Shown here one piece after another: positions 41,328 to 49,443 of a DNA stretch of 64,000 nt. Origin of the DNA: Streptomyces angustmyceticus (lineage in GTDB: Bacteria > Actinomycetota > Actinomycetes > Streptomycetales > Streptomycetaceae); contig NZ_CP082945.1 of assembly GCF_019933235.1 (NCBI RefSeq), forward strand, positions 124,001 to 188,000, given 5' to 3'. The position numbers and the translations under genes were made by a program. How positions within the stretch are numbered: position 1 is the stretch's first letter; each line of letters starts with the position of its first letter. Under the pieces are notes generated by a model that searched no databases, was not told where the DNA came from, and saw only the letters and a program-made list of their open reading frames with translations.

Positions 41328-41708
41328 ATTTATCAACCTCCGAGGCTTCATGTGCCCCGCCTCTGTTCTCCTACGCAGCCGATGGACGATGTTTTTCCGG
41401 CTTTATGCGGGGCATAAAGCGGCGCGCTCATACGGTCCGGTCCGGCCCGTCCGGTCCGCAAAAGCGGTCCCGGAAAGCCGGATTGCGGTGCGGTCCGGCC
41501 GCCGCTCCCGCGCCGGGCCGTCGCCCTGAACGGGCCGGCCCCGGTGGTGCCGGTCGCCGCGCTCCGCCTGGTCCGCCCCGGGGTGACGGTGCACGGCCGG
41601 AGGACCCGGTTCGGCAACACCCCCGATACGGGCCGATGCTGAGCACCGTCCCAGGCTGCCGACGCCGGGTGCCTCCTTCCTGCCGTCACACTTCGGACTG
41701 CCGCCGCC
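41328..41708. other. Intergenic region with inverted repeat 41400-41420
   Basis: 381 bases. GCTTTATGC-GGG-GCATAAAGC (41400-41420) is a perfect 9-bp inverted repeat 73 bases upstream of the hydrophobic protein start, an operator candidate in an AT-rich patch. The remainder repeats GGTCCGG words; no gene is seen. Confidence 0.55.
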
Positions 41709-42038
41709 TCACCCGGTCGTCGGCATCGTGACGGGCTCCTCGTCCGCCGGGGCCGCCGCCGGACGGAGGGTGAGGACCTGGCGAGGGAGTCGTTCCCGCT
41801 CGTCGTAGGCGAAGTCCACGCCGGCTTCCTGGGCCACGGCGAAGGACGCCGCGAGGGCCTCGTCGGAGGCGAACTGCGCGGTGGAGACGACCGCGTACCC
41901 CTCGCCCGTGACCCAGCATGCGGCGGACAGGCAGCCCGGGGTGGTCCGCAGGACATCGACAGCGTGGTGCACGCGGGTGATGAAGTCGTCGAAGTGCGTG
42001 GGGTGCGGGTAGTGAACGCCGACGAATCCGACCGACAT
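41709..42038 (-). CDS. ABM-like dimeric alpha-beta barrel protein
   Basis: 109 residues: MSVGFVGVHYPHPTHFDDFI, TRVHHAVDVLRTTPGCLSAA, VVSTAQFASDEALAASFAVA and FAYDERERLPRQVLTLRPAA. The fold is that of antibiotic biosynthesis monooxygenase or haem-degrading monooxygenase-like proteins; His at 9, 11, 15, 24 and 25 could matter. AAAGGAGG 8 bases before ATG 42038 fixes the start. It is divergent from a TetR regulator over a 16-bp palindrome, so it is probably the TetR target. Confidence 0.75.
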   Translation of the reverse strand: MSVGFVGVHYPHPTHFDDFITRVHHAVDVLRTTPGCLSAACWVTGEGYAVVSTAQFASDEALAASFAVAQEAGVDFAYDERERLPRQVLTLRPAAAPADEEPVTMPTTG

Positions 42039-42102
42039 CCCGCCACCTCCTTTCGTCGGCACCGGGCGTTGCCGTCCGGTGACTTCCCCCTGCGCCGTCA
42101 AA

Positions 42103-42118
42103 TATACGGCGCCGTATA
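42103..42118. promoter_or_regulatory. Perfect 16-bp palindrome, TetR operator candidate
   Basis: TATACGGCGCCGTATA, no spacer, in the 137-base gap between the divergent ABM-like and TetR genes. The flank ATACTTCGTCATACTA holds further ATAC words. Confidence 0.7.
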
Positions 42119-42175
42119 CTTCGTCATACTAGGCCGCCGTGAAACGCTGTCAACACCACCAGCGATACTGGGGAC

Positions 42176-42748
42176 ATGCCCGCCGTCACACGCACTCCCC
42201 GCAGCAGCTGGATCGAGCAGGGCCTGCTGGCGCTGGCCGCCGGCGGCCCCGACGCCGTCCGGATCGAGAGCCTCGCCCGGGCGCTCGGCGTCACCAAGGG
42301 CGGGTTCTACGGGCACTTCGCCAACCGCGATGCGCTGCTGGAGGCGATGCTCGACACCTGGGAGCGCGAAAGCGTGGACCAGGTGCGCGACCGGGTCGAG
42401 CGCGAGGGCGGCGACGCCCGGACGAAGATCCGGCACGCGGGCCGGCTCACCTTCTCCAGCGACCGCCTGCTGCCGATCGACCTCGCCGTCCGCGACTGGG
42501 CCCGGCGTGACGAGTCGGTCGCCGAGCGCCTGCACCGCGTCGACAACCGGCGCATGGACTACGCGCGGGAGCTGTTCGGCACCATCTGCGCGGACCCGGA
42601 CGAGGCCGAGGCCCGCAGTCTGCTCGCCTTCTGCCTGGCGATCGGCAACCACTTCCTCGCCTACCACCACGGAAGCCGGACCCGCACCGAGGTCCTTTCC
42701 CGCGCCTCCGACCTCCTGCTCAAGGGCTCGCAGGGCGAGGGCTCCTGA
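42176..42748 (+). CDS. TetR-family transcriptional regulator
   Basis: 190 residues. N-terminal helix-turn-helix: IESLARALGVTKGGFYGHFA then NRDALLEAMLDTWE. The ligand-binding domain has SSDRLLPIDLAVRDWARRD and the C-terminal part LLAFCLAIGNHFLAYHH. It probably represses the divergent ABM-like gene through the palindrome at 42103-42118. ATG 42176 is the first start before the helix-turn-helix. No co-directional partner within 100 bases. Confidence 0.92.
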   Translation: MPAVTRTPRSSWIEQGLLALAAGGPDAVRIESLARALGVTKGGFYGHFANRDALLEAMLDTWERESVDQVRDRVEREGGDARTKIRHAGRLTFSSDRLLPIDLAVRDWARRDESVAERLHRVDNRRMDYARELFGTICADPDEAEARSLLAFCLAIGNHFLAYHHGSRTRTEVLSRASDLLLKGSQGEGS

Positions 42749-42876
42749 GGAGACTCGGCGACGCGTCGGACGCGCGCATCCAGGCCGGGAAATCGGCAGG
42801 CGGCGTCCGGGGGCCGGCTGATAGGTTCCGGCCGGTACGCACGGTGCGTGGCGACGGTTGAGGGAGGTTGATGAAT

Positions 42877-42924
42877 ATGGTCCGCCTGACGCGTCATCAA
42901 CATGCCCTTTTCCGGGCCGTCTGA
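42877..42924 (+). CDS. Candidate leader peptide before the acetyltransferase gene
   Basis: A 15-codon frame, MVRLTRHQHALFRAV then TGA, with GGGAGG 9 bases upstream (an in-frame ATG at 42871 would add two residues). Its stop lies inside a 10-bp hairpin, 44 bases before the next gene. Ribosome position could affect the hairpin, the logic of attenuation. It resembles the short Arg/His-containing leaders of actinobacteria but lacks their Cys. Confidence 0.4.
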   Translation: MVRLTRHQHALFRAV

Positions 42925-42941
42925 GGTTGCCGACGGCCCGG
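42912..42941 (+). promoter_or_regulatory. Hairpin overlapping the leader stop codon
   Basis: CCGGGCCGTC-10 bases-GACGGCCCGG, perfect 10-bp stem, 26 bases before the acetyltransferase start; possible attenuator. Confidence 0.5.
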
Positions 42942-42967
42942 TCGTTCCGAACGACCAGGAGTCCCGC

Positions 42968-43480
42968 GTGTCTTCTTTCTCTCTCGACGGTGCCGACCTG
43001 ACCACCGACCGCCTCGTGCTGCGGCCGTGGTCCGGCGCCGAGCTCACCGCCGTGATCCGTGATGCCCGACTGGCCCACTGGGCGGCGGACTTCCCCGCCG
43101 AGGGCGACCGCGTCATCGCCGGTGTCATCGCCGAAGCGCCCGAGGGGCCGGCGGAGTACGGTCACCGCCAGATCGTCGAGCGGTCCACCGGCCTGGTGGT
43201 CGGCTCCCTCGGCCTGTTCTGGCCTCCCCGTGACGGGTGCGTCGAATTCGGCTACGGCGTCGTCGCCTCCCGGCGGGGCCGCGGCTACGCGTCCGAAGCC
43301 GGCCGGGCCCTCGTCGAGTTCGCCCTGACGGCGCCGGGCGTGCACACGGTGCAGGCGGATGTGGAGCTGTCGAATCCGGCCTCGGTCCGCGTACTCGAGA
43401 AGGCCGGCCTGCGGCGCTGGAGCGGCGACGCCGGCACGGCCCGCTTCCGCATCACGGCGGCCGACCTGTCGCGGCGGTGA
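42968..43480 (+). CDS. GNAT acetyltransferase (RimJ/RimL type)
   Basis: 170 residues. DLTTDRLVLRPWSGAELTAV start; VEFGYGVVASRRGRGYASEA is the acetyl-CoA pyrophosphate loop (R-R-G-R-G-Y); ELSNPASVRVLEKAGL is motif B. RimJ/RimL relatives acetylate N-termini of proteins or small amines and antibiotics. GTG 42968 has AGGAG 7 bases upstream. A leader peptide/hairpin unit lies just upstream, and a 17-bp terminator follows. Confidence 0.88.
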   Translation: MSSFSLDGADLTTDRLVLRPWSGAELTAVIRDARLAHWAADFPAEGDRVIAGVIAEAPEGPAEYGHRQIVERSTGLVVGSLGLFWPPRDGCVEFGYGVVASRRGRGYASEAGRALVEFALTAPGVHTVQADVELSNPASVRVLEKAGLRRWSGDAGTARFRITAADLSRR

Positions 43481-43486
43481 GACGGC

Positions 43487-43526
43487 GGGGACCGGCGGCG
43501 GTGTTTCGGCACCGCCGCCGGTCCCC
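43487..43526. terminator. Bidirectional terminator
   Basis: Perfect 17-bp stem (GGGGACCGGCGGCGGTG arms), 6-base loop TTTCGG, between the convergent acetyltransferase and amidase genes. Confidence 0.9.
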
Positions 43527-43616
43527 GGGGGCGTCCCGGTCAGATCGGCGTCGTGGCCCATGCCTCCACGGCGAGGTGCACGCGCTCGGGGCAGGCAGGC
43601 CGGGAAATCCCCGCCA

Positions 43617-45053
43617 TCACCCCTCGTCGCTGTCGACCCGGTGCCTGCGCGGATCGAGCGGGGTGAGTACGCCGAGGCGCTCCTCGATGCGCTGCGCCGC
43701 GTCCAGGCACAGGTCCTCGCGGTACATCCCTGCCAAGATCTGAATTCCGTGCGGCAGCCCGGACGCGAGTCCGGTGGGCACGGCCACGGCCGGCACCCCC
43801 ACATACGTCGACGCGGTCGGCAGCCGCATCGGGGTGAAGATCGCGTCGCGCTCCTCCGGGGTCCGCGGCACCACGGGCTCGGGTACCGGCTGCGTGGACA
43901 CGGGTCCGAGCATCAGCGGACAGTGCTCGAAGAACTGGGCCCACGCGCGCTGGACACCGAGGCGTACGCCGGTCTGCCGGAGGTATTCCTCCAGGCCGAC
44001 GGCCGGGTGGCGTTGGGTGTCCAGTTCGATGTGGCGGGCGCTGTCGTCGGTGAGCAGCCTCCTGAGCATCGGCCAGGCCAGGGAGAACTCGGTCCGCAGC
44101 AGTGCGCCGTAGCCGTCGAGAGCGTCCTGGAGCCGCGGCACCTCCGCCTCCTCGACGAGGTATCCGGCGTCCTCCAGGGCGGCTGCCGCCGCCTCGATCG
44201 CGGCGCGCACGTCCGGGTGGACATCGCCCAGGCCGCCCGGGTCGGTCACCACGCCGACCCGCACCGGTGCGTGGGGCCGTGGCCCGTACAGCGGGGCCGG
44301 AACGGCCCGTGGATCCTGCGGGTCCGTCCCCGCGAGCACCTCGTACGCAGCCCGCAGGTCCGCCACCGAGCGGGCCAGCGGCCCGTCCACGGGGAAGAGT
44401 TGGTGCCCCAGGACCGGCTCCTGGTCGCTCATCCGGTGGTCGGCCGGGAACCGCCCGTAGCTCGGCTTGAGCCCCGCGACGCCGTTGAACGTCGCCGGGT
44501 TGCGCACCGAGCCGCCGGAGTCGTTGCCCAGGCCCAGCGGTGCCATGCCGGTGGCCACCGCGACCGCGTCGCCGCCGCTGGTGCCGCCGGGAGTGCGCTG
44601 CGGGTCCCACGGGTTGACGGTGTCCCCGAACAGCTGGCTGACCGTGTGCAGTCCGGCGAGCGCCAGGTCGGGCATGTTGGTGCGGCCGATCGGAATCGCC
44701 CCGGCCGCACGCAGCCGCCGCACCGGGGGCGCGTCCGCCTGCGCCACCCAGTCGCGGAAGTACGGCACGCCGTGCGTGGTCGCCGATCCGGCGACGTGGA
44801 TGTTCTCCTTCACCGTGAACGGCACCCCGGCCAACGGGCCCAGCCGCTCACCGGCGGCCCGGCGCCGGTCGGTCTCCCGCGCCGCCTGCCGGGCACTGCC
44901 CTCCAGCAGCCGGGTCACCGCGTTCACCTGCGGGTTCACCGCGGCGATCCGCTCCAGGTGTGCCTCCACGGCCTCCGCCGCGGACACCTCCGCCGATGCC
45001 AGCAGCTTCGCCAGTTCCGACGCCCCCAGCGACCACAGTTCGTTCGCCCCCAT
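43617..45053 (-). CDS. Amidase-signature family hydrolase
   Basis: 478 residues. Catalytic triad visible: Lys82 (VPFTVKENIH), cis-Ser159 (TPGGTSGGDAVAVA), nucleophile Ser182 (LGNDSGGSVRNPA). Length and motifs are typical of aryl-amidases and peptide amidases; it lacks the GatA-specific parts and no gatB/C are near, so it is not the tRNA amidotransferase. ATG 45053 has GGGAGG 4 bases upstream. It is divergent from a TetR regulator over a strong palindrome, so is probably induced by a substrate of the enzyme. Confidence 0.92.
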   Translation of the reverse strand: MGANELWSLGASELAKLLASAEVSAAEAVEAHLERIAAVNPQVNAVTRLLEGSARQAARETDRRRAAGERLGPLAGVPFTVKENIHVAGSATTHGVPYFRDWVAQADAPPVRRLRAAGAIPIGRTNMPDLALAGLHTVSQLFGDTVNPWDPQRTPGGTSGGDAVAVATGMAPLGLGNDSGGSVRNPATFNGVAGLKPSYGRFPADHRMSDQEPVLGHQLFPVDGPLARSVADLRAAYEVLAGTDPQDPRAVPAPLYGPRPHAPVRVGVVTDPGGLGDVHPDVRAAIEAAAAALEDAGYLVEEAEVPRLQDALDGYGALLRTEFSLAWPMLRRLLTDDSARHIELDTQRHPAVGLEEYLRQTGVRLGVQRAWAQFFEHCPLMLGPVSTQPVPEPVVPRTPEERDAIFTPMRLPTASTYVGVPAVAVPTGLASGLPHGIQILAGMYREDLCLDAAQRIEERLGVLTPLDPRRHRVDSDEG

Positions 45054-45080
45054 CGGGCCTCCCTTCCTCCCGACAGAAAT

Positions 45081-45103
45081 ATACAGATCTGTATCTGGAT
45101 ACA
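45081..45103. promoter_or_regulatory. Palindromic TetR operator between amidase and regulator
   Basis: ATACAGATCTGTAT (45081-45094) is a perfect 14-bp palindrome, overlapping a second imperfect copy GTATCTGGATAC(AG). It lies 27 bases before the amidase start and 43 before the TetR start, in an AT-rich patch that should hold both promoters. Confidence 0.7.
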
Positions 45104-45145
45104 GAACTGAATATTGCGGTCGCCGGCGCCCCGTAGGATTCCTGC

Positions 45146-45820
45146 GTGACACCCGAACGCAAACGCCTGACCCGCGAAGAGAGCCGCCGGCAGACCCGCG
45201 GCCGCCTGCTGGCCGCCGCCGCCGAGCTGTTCACCGAACGCGGCGTCAACGGCACCTCCGTCGAGCAGATCGCCGAGCGCGCCGGCTACACCCGCGGCGC
45301 CTTCTACGGGAACTTCGAGGACAAGAACGCCCTCGTCGCCGAGCTGCTCCACAACCGCACACACCGCGAACTCGAGGAAGTCGGCGCTCTCACCCAGGGC
45401 GCCACCTCCCTCGCCGACGCCCTCGACAAGCTCCGGGCCTGGAACCGCGACCGCGCACAGCACCTGCCCCAATGGCTCGCCCTGCGCATGGAACTCGTTT
45501 TGCACGCCCTGCGGAACGACGAACTCCGACCGCTGCTCGCCGAACGCGAACTCCTCGCCCGCGAAGCCCACACCGCCGGCCTGGAGCAGGCGTTCGCCGC
45601 CCACGGGGTCGAGTCGCCGGCGGACCCCGCGTTCCTCGCTCTGATCGTCCACGCCCTGGAGGACGGCCTGCTCATCCAGCACCTGCTGACTCCCGACGGC
45701 ATCCCGGACGACGTGGTCGTCAACGCCTTCGACCTGCTCCTGCGCTCCTGGACCGCACTCGCACAGCGACCAGCCCCGGCGGGAGACGGCCAGGCCCCGC
45801 CGTCACATCCCTCCCGGTGA
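45146..45820 (+). CDS. TetR-family transcriptional regulator
   Basis: 224 residues. RLLAAAAELFTERGVNGTSV then EQIAERAGYTRGAFYGNFED is a classic TetR helix-turn-helix. The helical C-domain has DRAQHLPQWLALRMELVLHA and FLALIVHALEDGLLIQHLL. It likely represses the divergent amidase gene and itself at 45081-45103. GTG 45146 is the start; a strongly basic N-terminal arm (ERKRLTREESRRQTRGR) precedes the helix-turn-helix and could contact DNA. Confidence 0.92.
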   Translation: MTPERKRLTREESRRQTRGRLLAAAAELFTERGVNGTSVEQIAERAGYTRGAFYGNFEDKNALVAELLHNRTHRELEEVGALTQGATSLADALDKLRAWNRDRAQHLPQWLALRMELVLHALRNDELRPLLAERELLAREAHTAGLEQAFAAHGVESPADPAFLALIVHALEDGLLIQHLLTPDGIPDDVVVNAFDLLLRSWTALAQRPAPAGDGQAPPSHPSR

Positions 45821-46026
45821 GGGCACCCGCTCTGCGTGCGTCCAGCGCCGGCACGCTCGTCTCCACCGGACCCGGTGCCGGCACATCACCGCCCCCATGG
45901 CCGCTCTTGCCCACCTGGCCGCCACCCGAGCCATGCGGTTGCGGTTTCAGTGGTGCCGTTGGGGTGCACCCAACGCGACAGATGTGCCGCGGGCGTGGGG
46001 CCCACTTGGATGTGCCGGGGTAAGAA

Positions 46027-46602
46027 TCACTCCGCTGATCCGGGGTTCTTGCGCTGGTTGGCGTGGAAACGCGCCTTCTTCTGACGATTGCCGCAGGTGT
46101 TCATGTCGCACCATTTGCGGGTGCGGCTCTGGCTGGCGTCGAAGAAGGCGGCCCGGCAGGTCGGCGAGGCGCACAGGGCCAATTTCCCGTCGCGTTCGCC
46201 CGCGATGATGCTGATCGCGTCGGCGGCGATCACGCTGAGGGCGTCCTCCACGCAGGAAGCCGAGCCGAGCCGCCATTCCCGATTGCCCTCGGGCGTCAGG
46301 ATCGCCGCGGCCCGGCCCTGGACGCTGCAGTCATTGATGACCTGGACGGCGGACGCGGGGAGAGCGTCCTGGGTCGCGGCCGCCGTCGCGGCGGCGTGGA
46401 TCGACTCCCGCAGTTCCCGAGCGCGGTAGAGCTGGGCGGCGGTGCAGGAGTCCACGGCGAGGCCGTACACCGCCAGCCAGTCGATGAGTCGCTGCGGTGC
46501 GGGGATCCGCTCCACGGAGTCGCCATGACGCTCCGACAGGGTCCCGGTGAAGCTGGTCGCCAGCACGTTGCCGAGACGGAAGTCAGGGAATCCAGCACGC
46601 AT
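46027..46602 (-). CDS. CGNR zinc-finger (ABATE) transcriptional regulator
   Basis: 191 residues. The N-terminal ABATE domain (FRLGNVLATSFTGTLSERHG, LRESIHAAATAAATQ) is joined to a CGNR zinc finger: CASPTCRAAFFDASQSR then RKWCDMNTCGNRQKKARFH, with four Cys for zinc. These actinobacterial proteins are thought to be stress-response regulators; targets are mostly unknown. Two copies of a palindrome lie between it and the divergent epoxide hydrolase gene, one overlapping its own ribosome site (AAGGTGG), suggesting autorepression. ATG 46602. Confidence 0.9.
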   Translation of the reverse strand: MRAGFPDFRLGNVLATSFTGTLSERHGDSVERIPAPQRLIDWLAVYGLAVDSCTAAQLYRARELRESIHAAATAAATQDALPASAVQVINDCSVQGRAAAILTPEGNREWRLGSASCVEDALSVIAADAISIIAGERDGKLALCASPTCRAAFFDASQSRTRKWCDMNTCGNRQKKARFHANQRKNPGSAE

Positions 46603-46603
46603 G

Positions 46604-46664
46604 GAACCACCTTAGGCGGTTGCGGTGTGGTTCGGGAAACTGCTAGAACCGCCTTAGCCGGTTC
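46604..46664. promoter_or_regulatory. Pair of near-palindromic operators, 42 bp apart
   Basis: Copy 1, GAACCACCTTAGGCGGTT (46604-46621); copy 2, GAACCGCCTTAGCCGGTTC (46646-46664). Consensus AACCrCCTTAGsCGGTT is itself a partial palindrome. Spacing is exactly four helical turns, and the pair fills the 82-base gap between the CGNR regulator and the epoxide hydrolase. Confidence 0.75.
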
Positions 46665-46684
46665 CACGATGGTCAGGAGGTCTC

Positions 46685-47857
46685 ATGCCCCGTCCCACCA
46701 GCGACGTGCAAGCGTTTGAAGCCCACGCGACCGACGCCGACCTCGACGATCTGCGCGCGCGACTGGCCGCGGCGCGGCTCCCGGAGGCCGAGACGGTCCC
46801 TCGCGCCGCATCCGGCCCGCGCCGATGGGACCAGGGCGTTCCGCTCGCCGACCTCGTCGAGGTCGTGGACTACTGGCGCACCGGATACGACTGGCGGTCG
46901 TTCGAAGAGCGCCTCAACCGCATCGGCCAGTTCCGCACGGCCATTGATGGTCTGGGAATCCACTTCCTGCACCGCCGGTCCGCGCGCGCGGATGCCACTC
47001 CGCTGATCCTGACGCACGGCTGGCCGGACAGTATTGCCCGGTTCATCGATGTGGTGGACGAGCTGGCAGATCCGGACGACGCGGACGCGCCGGCGTTCCA
47101 CGTCGTGGTCCCGTCGCTGCCGGGCTTCGGTTACAGCGACAAGCCGGCCACCACCGGGTGGGGAACCGAAAAGATCGCGGCCGCCTGGGTGGAACTGATG
47201 GGAAGGCTCGGCTACCGCACGTTCGCGGCCCACGGCGGTGACTGGGGAGGCAATATCACCACGGTTCTCGGCGGCAGGTTCCCGGCGCACGTCCTCGGCA
47301 TCCACACCACGTTCGCGGAAGGACCGCCCGGGTTGCCGACGGACGGGCTGACAGCGGTCGAGCGCGCGTGGGCCGAGGAGACCCGCCATTTCTGGCGTCA
47401 CCGCGCGGCGTACGCGAAGCAGCAGGCGACCCGGCCGCAGACCATCGGCTACTCGCTCGTCGACTCACCGGTCGGGCTACTCGCCTGGATCCTCGACAAG
47501 TTCGCCGAGTGGACCGACACCGAGGACAGCCCGTTCGAGACGATTTCCCGAGACAGGATTCTCGACGACGTCACGCTGTACTGGCTGACGCGGACCGGTG
47601 CGTCGTCGGCCCGCATCTACTACGAGAGCCACAATGCGCTGGACCCCGAACTCCGGGTCGACGTCCCGTCGGCCATCACCATGTACCCCCGCGACATCGA
47701 GAAGTGCCCGCGCCCCTGGGCACAGGAGCGGTACCGGCAGATCGTCCGATGGAGGTCGCCCGAGAGCGGGGGGCATTTCCCGTCGCTGGAGGTTCCCGAG
47801 TTCTTCGTCAAGGACCTGCAAGAGGGCCTCGCGGCGGTGCTGGCCGCTCAGCGGTGA
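46685..47857 (+). CDS. Epoxide hydrolase with EHN domain
   Basis: 390 residues. The N-terminal EHN domain (VPLADLVEVVDYWRTGYDWR, SFEERLNRIGQFRTAIDGL) precedes an alpha/beta hydrolase fold: oxyanion motif LTHGWPDS, nucleophile Asp186 in AHGGDWGG, ring-opening Tyr region IYYESHN, and His in ESGGHFPSLEVP near residue 368. This is the microsomal/juvenile-hormone type of epoxide hydrolase. GTCAGGAGG precedes ATG 46685. It is divergent from a CGNR regulator with two shared operators. Confidence 0.93.
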   Translation: MPRPTSDVQAFEAHATDADLDDLRARLAAARLPEAETVPRAASGPRRWDQGVPLADLVEVVDYWRTGYDWRSFEERLNRIGQFRTAIDGLGIHFLHRRSARADATPLILTHGWPDSIARFIDVVDELADPDDADAPAFHVVVPSLPGFGYSDKPATTGWGTEKIAAAWVELMGRLGYRTFAAHGGDWGGNITTVLGGRFPAHVLGIHTTFAEGPPGLPTDGLTAVERAWAEETRHFWRHRAAYAKQQATRPQTIGYSLVDSPVGLLAWILDKFAEWTDTEDSPFETISRDRILDDVTLYWLTRTGASSARIYYESHNALDPELRVDVPSAITMYPRDIEKCPRPWAQERYRQIVRWRSPESGGHFPSLEVPEFFVKDLQEGLAAVLAAQR

Positions 47858-47927
47858 AGGCGGCCGGGTGCCGGCACTCGGTCGCTGCCTGACACCCCCC
47901 TTCCGGGAGCCTCCCCGCGACCCGTCA

Positions 47928-48962
47928 TCATGTCGGCCCGCCCTCCCCCGCGGCGCGATAGCGGTCCAGGGCCGATGCCCGCTCGTGGTACGGAATCCGG
48001 GACAGCCGGGACACCATCGTCCACATCTCCCGCTCCTTGGCCAGTTGGTCCGGCAGCTTCAGTCCCAGCGCGTCGGCGAGCGGCTTGCGGCCGATGTTGA
48101 CCATGGCACGGACCGCAGCGGCCCACTCGTCGGTGCTGGTGACCGCGGACCGGTACCAGACCGGGACGAGGAGGACCAGCACGACGACCGTGCTCCACAG
48201 CATCGAGGTGTCCGGGTGCGCGGTGGCCAGGGTCAGGACGGCCAGGAAGCAGACGACGGCATGCCCGTAGAGCAGCGCCACGAAGAAGTCGACGCTGGTA
48301 CGGGCGATTTCGACCTGCCGGCGTACCTGGTCGGGCACGCACCCGGTCAGCTCGTTCCAGAGGACCTGGGTGTCGAGGCGGTACCGGTCGTGGCCGTACT
48401 CCTCGAAGCGCCGGATGGCGTTGCCGAGCCGGGTGGGCGCGATCTGGTCGTCCGCGATGGGGTACCTGGCGAGCCTTTCGTGCACCAGGGCGCGTTGTGC
48501 GGCGGTGCGCCGCCGGTCCCTGCGCGCGGCACGCTCGGTATGGGGCTGCTCCCGGAGACGGGTCAGCCGTTCGGCGTCCTCCGGCGGAAGCTCTCCCGCC
48601 TCCCGCTCCCGGCGTTCGAGCCGCAGCAGGGAGAGCCGGTCGGCGAGCGCCGCTTTCGCCCGGCGGCTGCGGCGGCAGCCCGCTTCATAGGCCACGGCGG
48701 GCCACAGGAGATAGCCCTCCAGCAAGCGGTACAGCGGATTCTGACCGGCGTTGGCGACGAGCCCGAGCAGCAACGAGCCGGTCAGGAACAGCAGCGCGGT
48801 ACCGCCGCCGGTCGCCGGCCGCAGCCGGTTCAGCGGCGCCAGGCCCTGGAGGCTGGGCGCGACGGTGAGGAAGAACAGCGCCAGATTCAGTGCCGTGGGC
48901 AGGATCCAGCCGACGAGCAGCGTCCAGGCCCCGCCGAGCGCGCCCTTGGCGATGTCGCCCAT
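47928..48962 (-). CDS. Four-helix membrane protein, partner of the upstream small protein
   Basis: 344 residues. Membrane segments: WTLLVGWILPTALNLALFFL (about 11-32), TALLFLTGSLLLGLVANAG, FFVALLYGHAVVCFLAVLTL and MLWSTVVVLVLLVPVWY. Between helices 2 and 3 lies a 130-residue charged cytoplasmic domain with Arg/Glu-rich coils (LLRLERREREAGELPPEDAE). The N-terminal extension in the open frame (to 49337) is an antisense-like shadow; ATG 48962 lies 4 bases after the upstream stop, so translation is probably coupled. No known family. Function unknown, tied to the partner below. Confidence 0.75.
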   Translation of the reverse strand: MGDIAKGALGGAWTLLVGWILPTALNLALFFLTVAPSLQGLAPLNRLRPATGGGTALLFLTGSLLLGLVANAGQNPLYRLLEGYLLWPAVAYEAGCRRSRRAKAALADRLSLLRLERREREAGELPPEDAERLTRLREQPHTERAARRDRRRTAAQRALVHERLARYPIADDQIAPTRLGNAIRRFEEYGHDRYRLDTQVLWNELTGCVPDQVRRQVEIARTSVDFFVALLYGHAVVCFLAVLTLATAHPDTSMLWSTVVVLVLLVPVWYRSAVTSTDEWAAAVRAMVNIGRKPLADALGLKLPDQLAKEREMWTMVSRLSRIPYHERASALDRYRAAGEGGPT

Positions 48963-48966
48963 GGAT

Positions 48967-49443
48967 CTACTCCGGCTCCGGCCACTCGTCGTCGTCCGAA
49001 CTGGTGCTGGGGCCCGGGGGTGTGTGTCCCGTGGGCGGCCGCTGGGACAACGCACCGAGCCGCTCCATCGCCTCCACGAACGCGGCACCGGACGCCAAGA
49101 CGCCGACCACCGTGTGCGCCTCCGCGATCGCCTCCCACAGCCGGGCGAGGCGTCGGGACGTGACCGAGCCGGTTCCCGCGATCTCGGCCTGAACAAGCTC
49201 CAACTCCGTTGCCAACGCGACCACGTCAGCCGTCGGCCGCACCCTCGCGAGGTCGGCACGCAGCTCTCGGAGGGCCAGGACGAGCACCCGCGCCTCCTCG
49301 TCCAGGAAGGCCCCGGAAACCGGCGACACCACAGCACTGTGACTGCCGAAGTTGAATGCTCCGTGGCTCACTTCCCCGATGTGGATCTCCGGCTCGTCCT
49401 CCCCGCGCCTCTCCCTGTCCCCACGCCTGTCCTTCGATGCCAT
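48967..49443 (-). CDS. Small coiled-coil protein, DUF5955-like
   Basis: 158 residues. The N-terminus is highly charged, then EIHIGEVSHGAFNFGSHSAV, resembling the Gly/Asn/His turn of DUF5955/effector-associated-type domains (typical text: G-x-F-x-x-G-x-H-x). It is followed by a long helical segment VLVLALRELRADLARVRP, ATELELVQAEIAG, LARLWEAIAEAHTVVGVLAS. The C-terminus is Pro/Asp-rich. No signal peptide. It is first in a two-gene unit with the membrane protein (4-base gap). Possibly a sensor or effector partner at the membrane; unproven. Confidence 0.7.
   Translation of the reverse strand: MASKDRRGDRERRGEDEPEIHIGEVSHGAFNFGSHSAVVSPVSGAFLDEEARVLVLALRELRADLARVRPTADVVALATELELVQAEIAGTGSVTSRRLARLWEAIAEAHTVVGVLASGAAFVEAMERLGALSQRPPTGHTPPGPSTSSDDDEWPEPE

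Noticed and set aside
43617..45053. GatA subunit of tRNA amidotransferase
   Set aside because: No gatB/gatC nearby and a TetR-controlled accessory setting; general amidase fits better.
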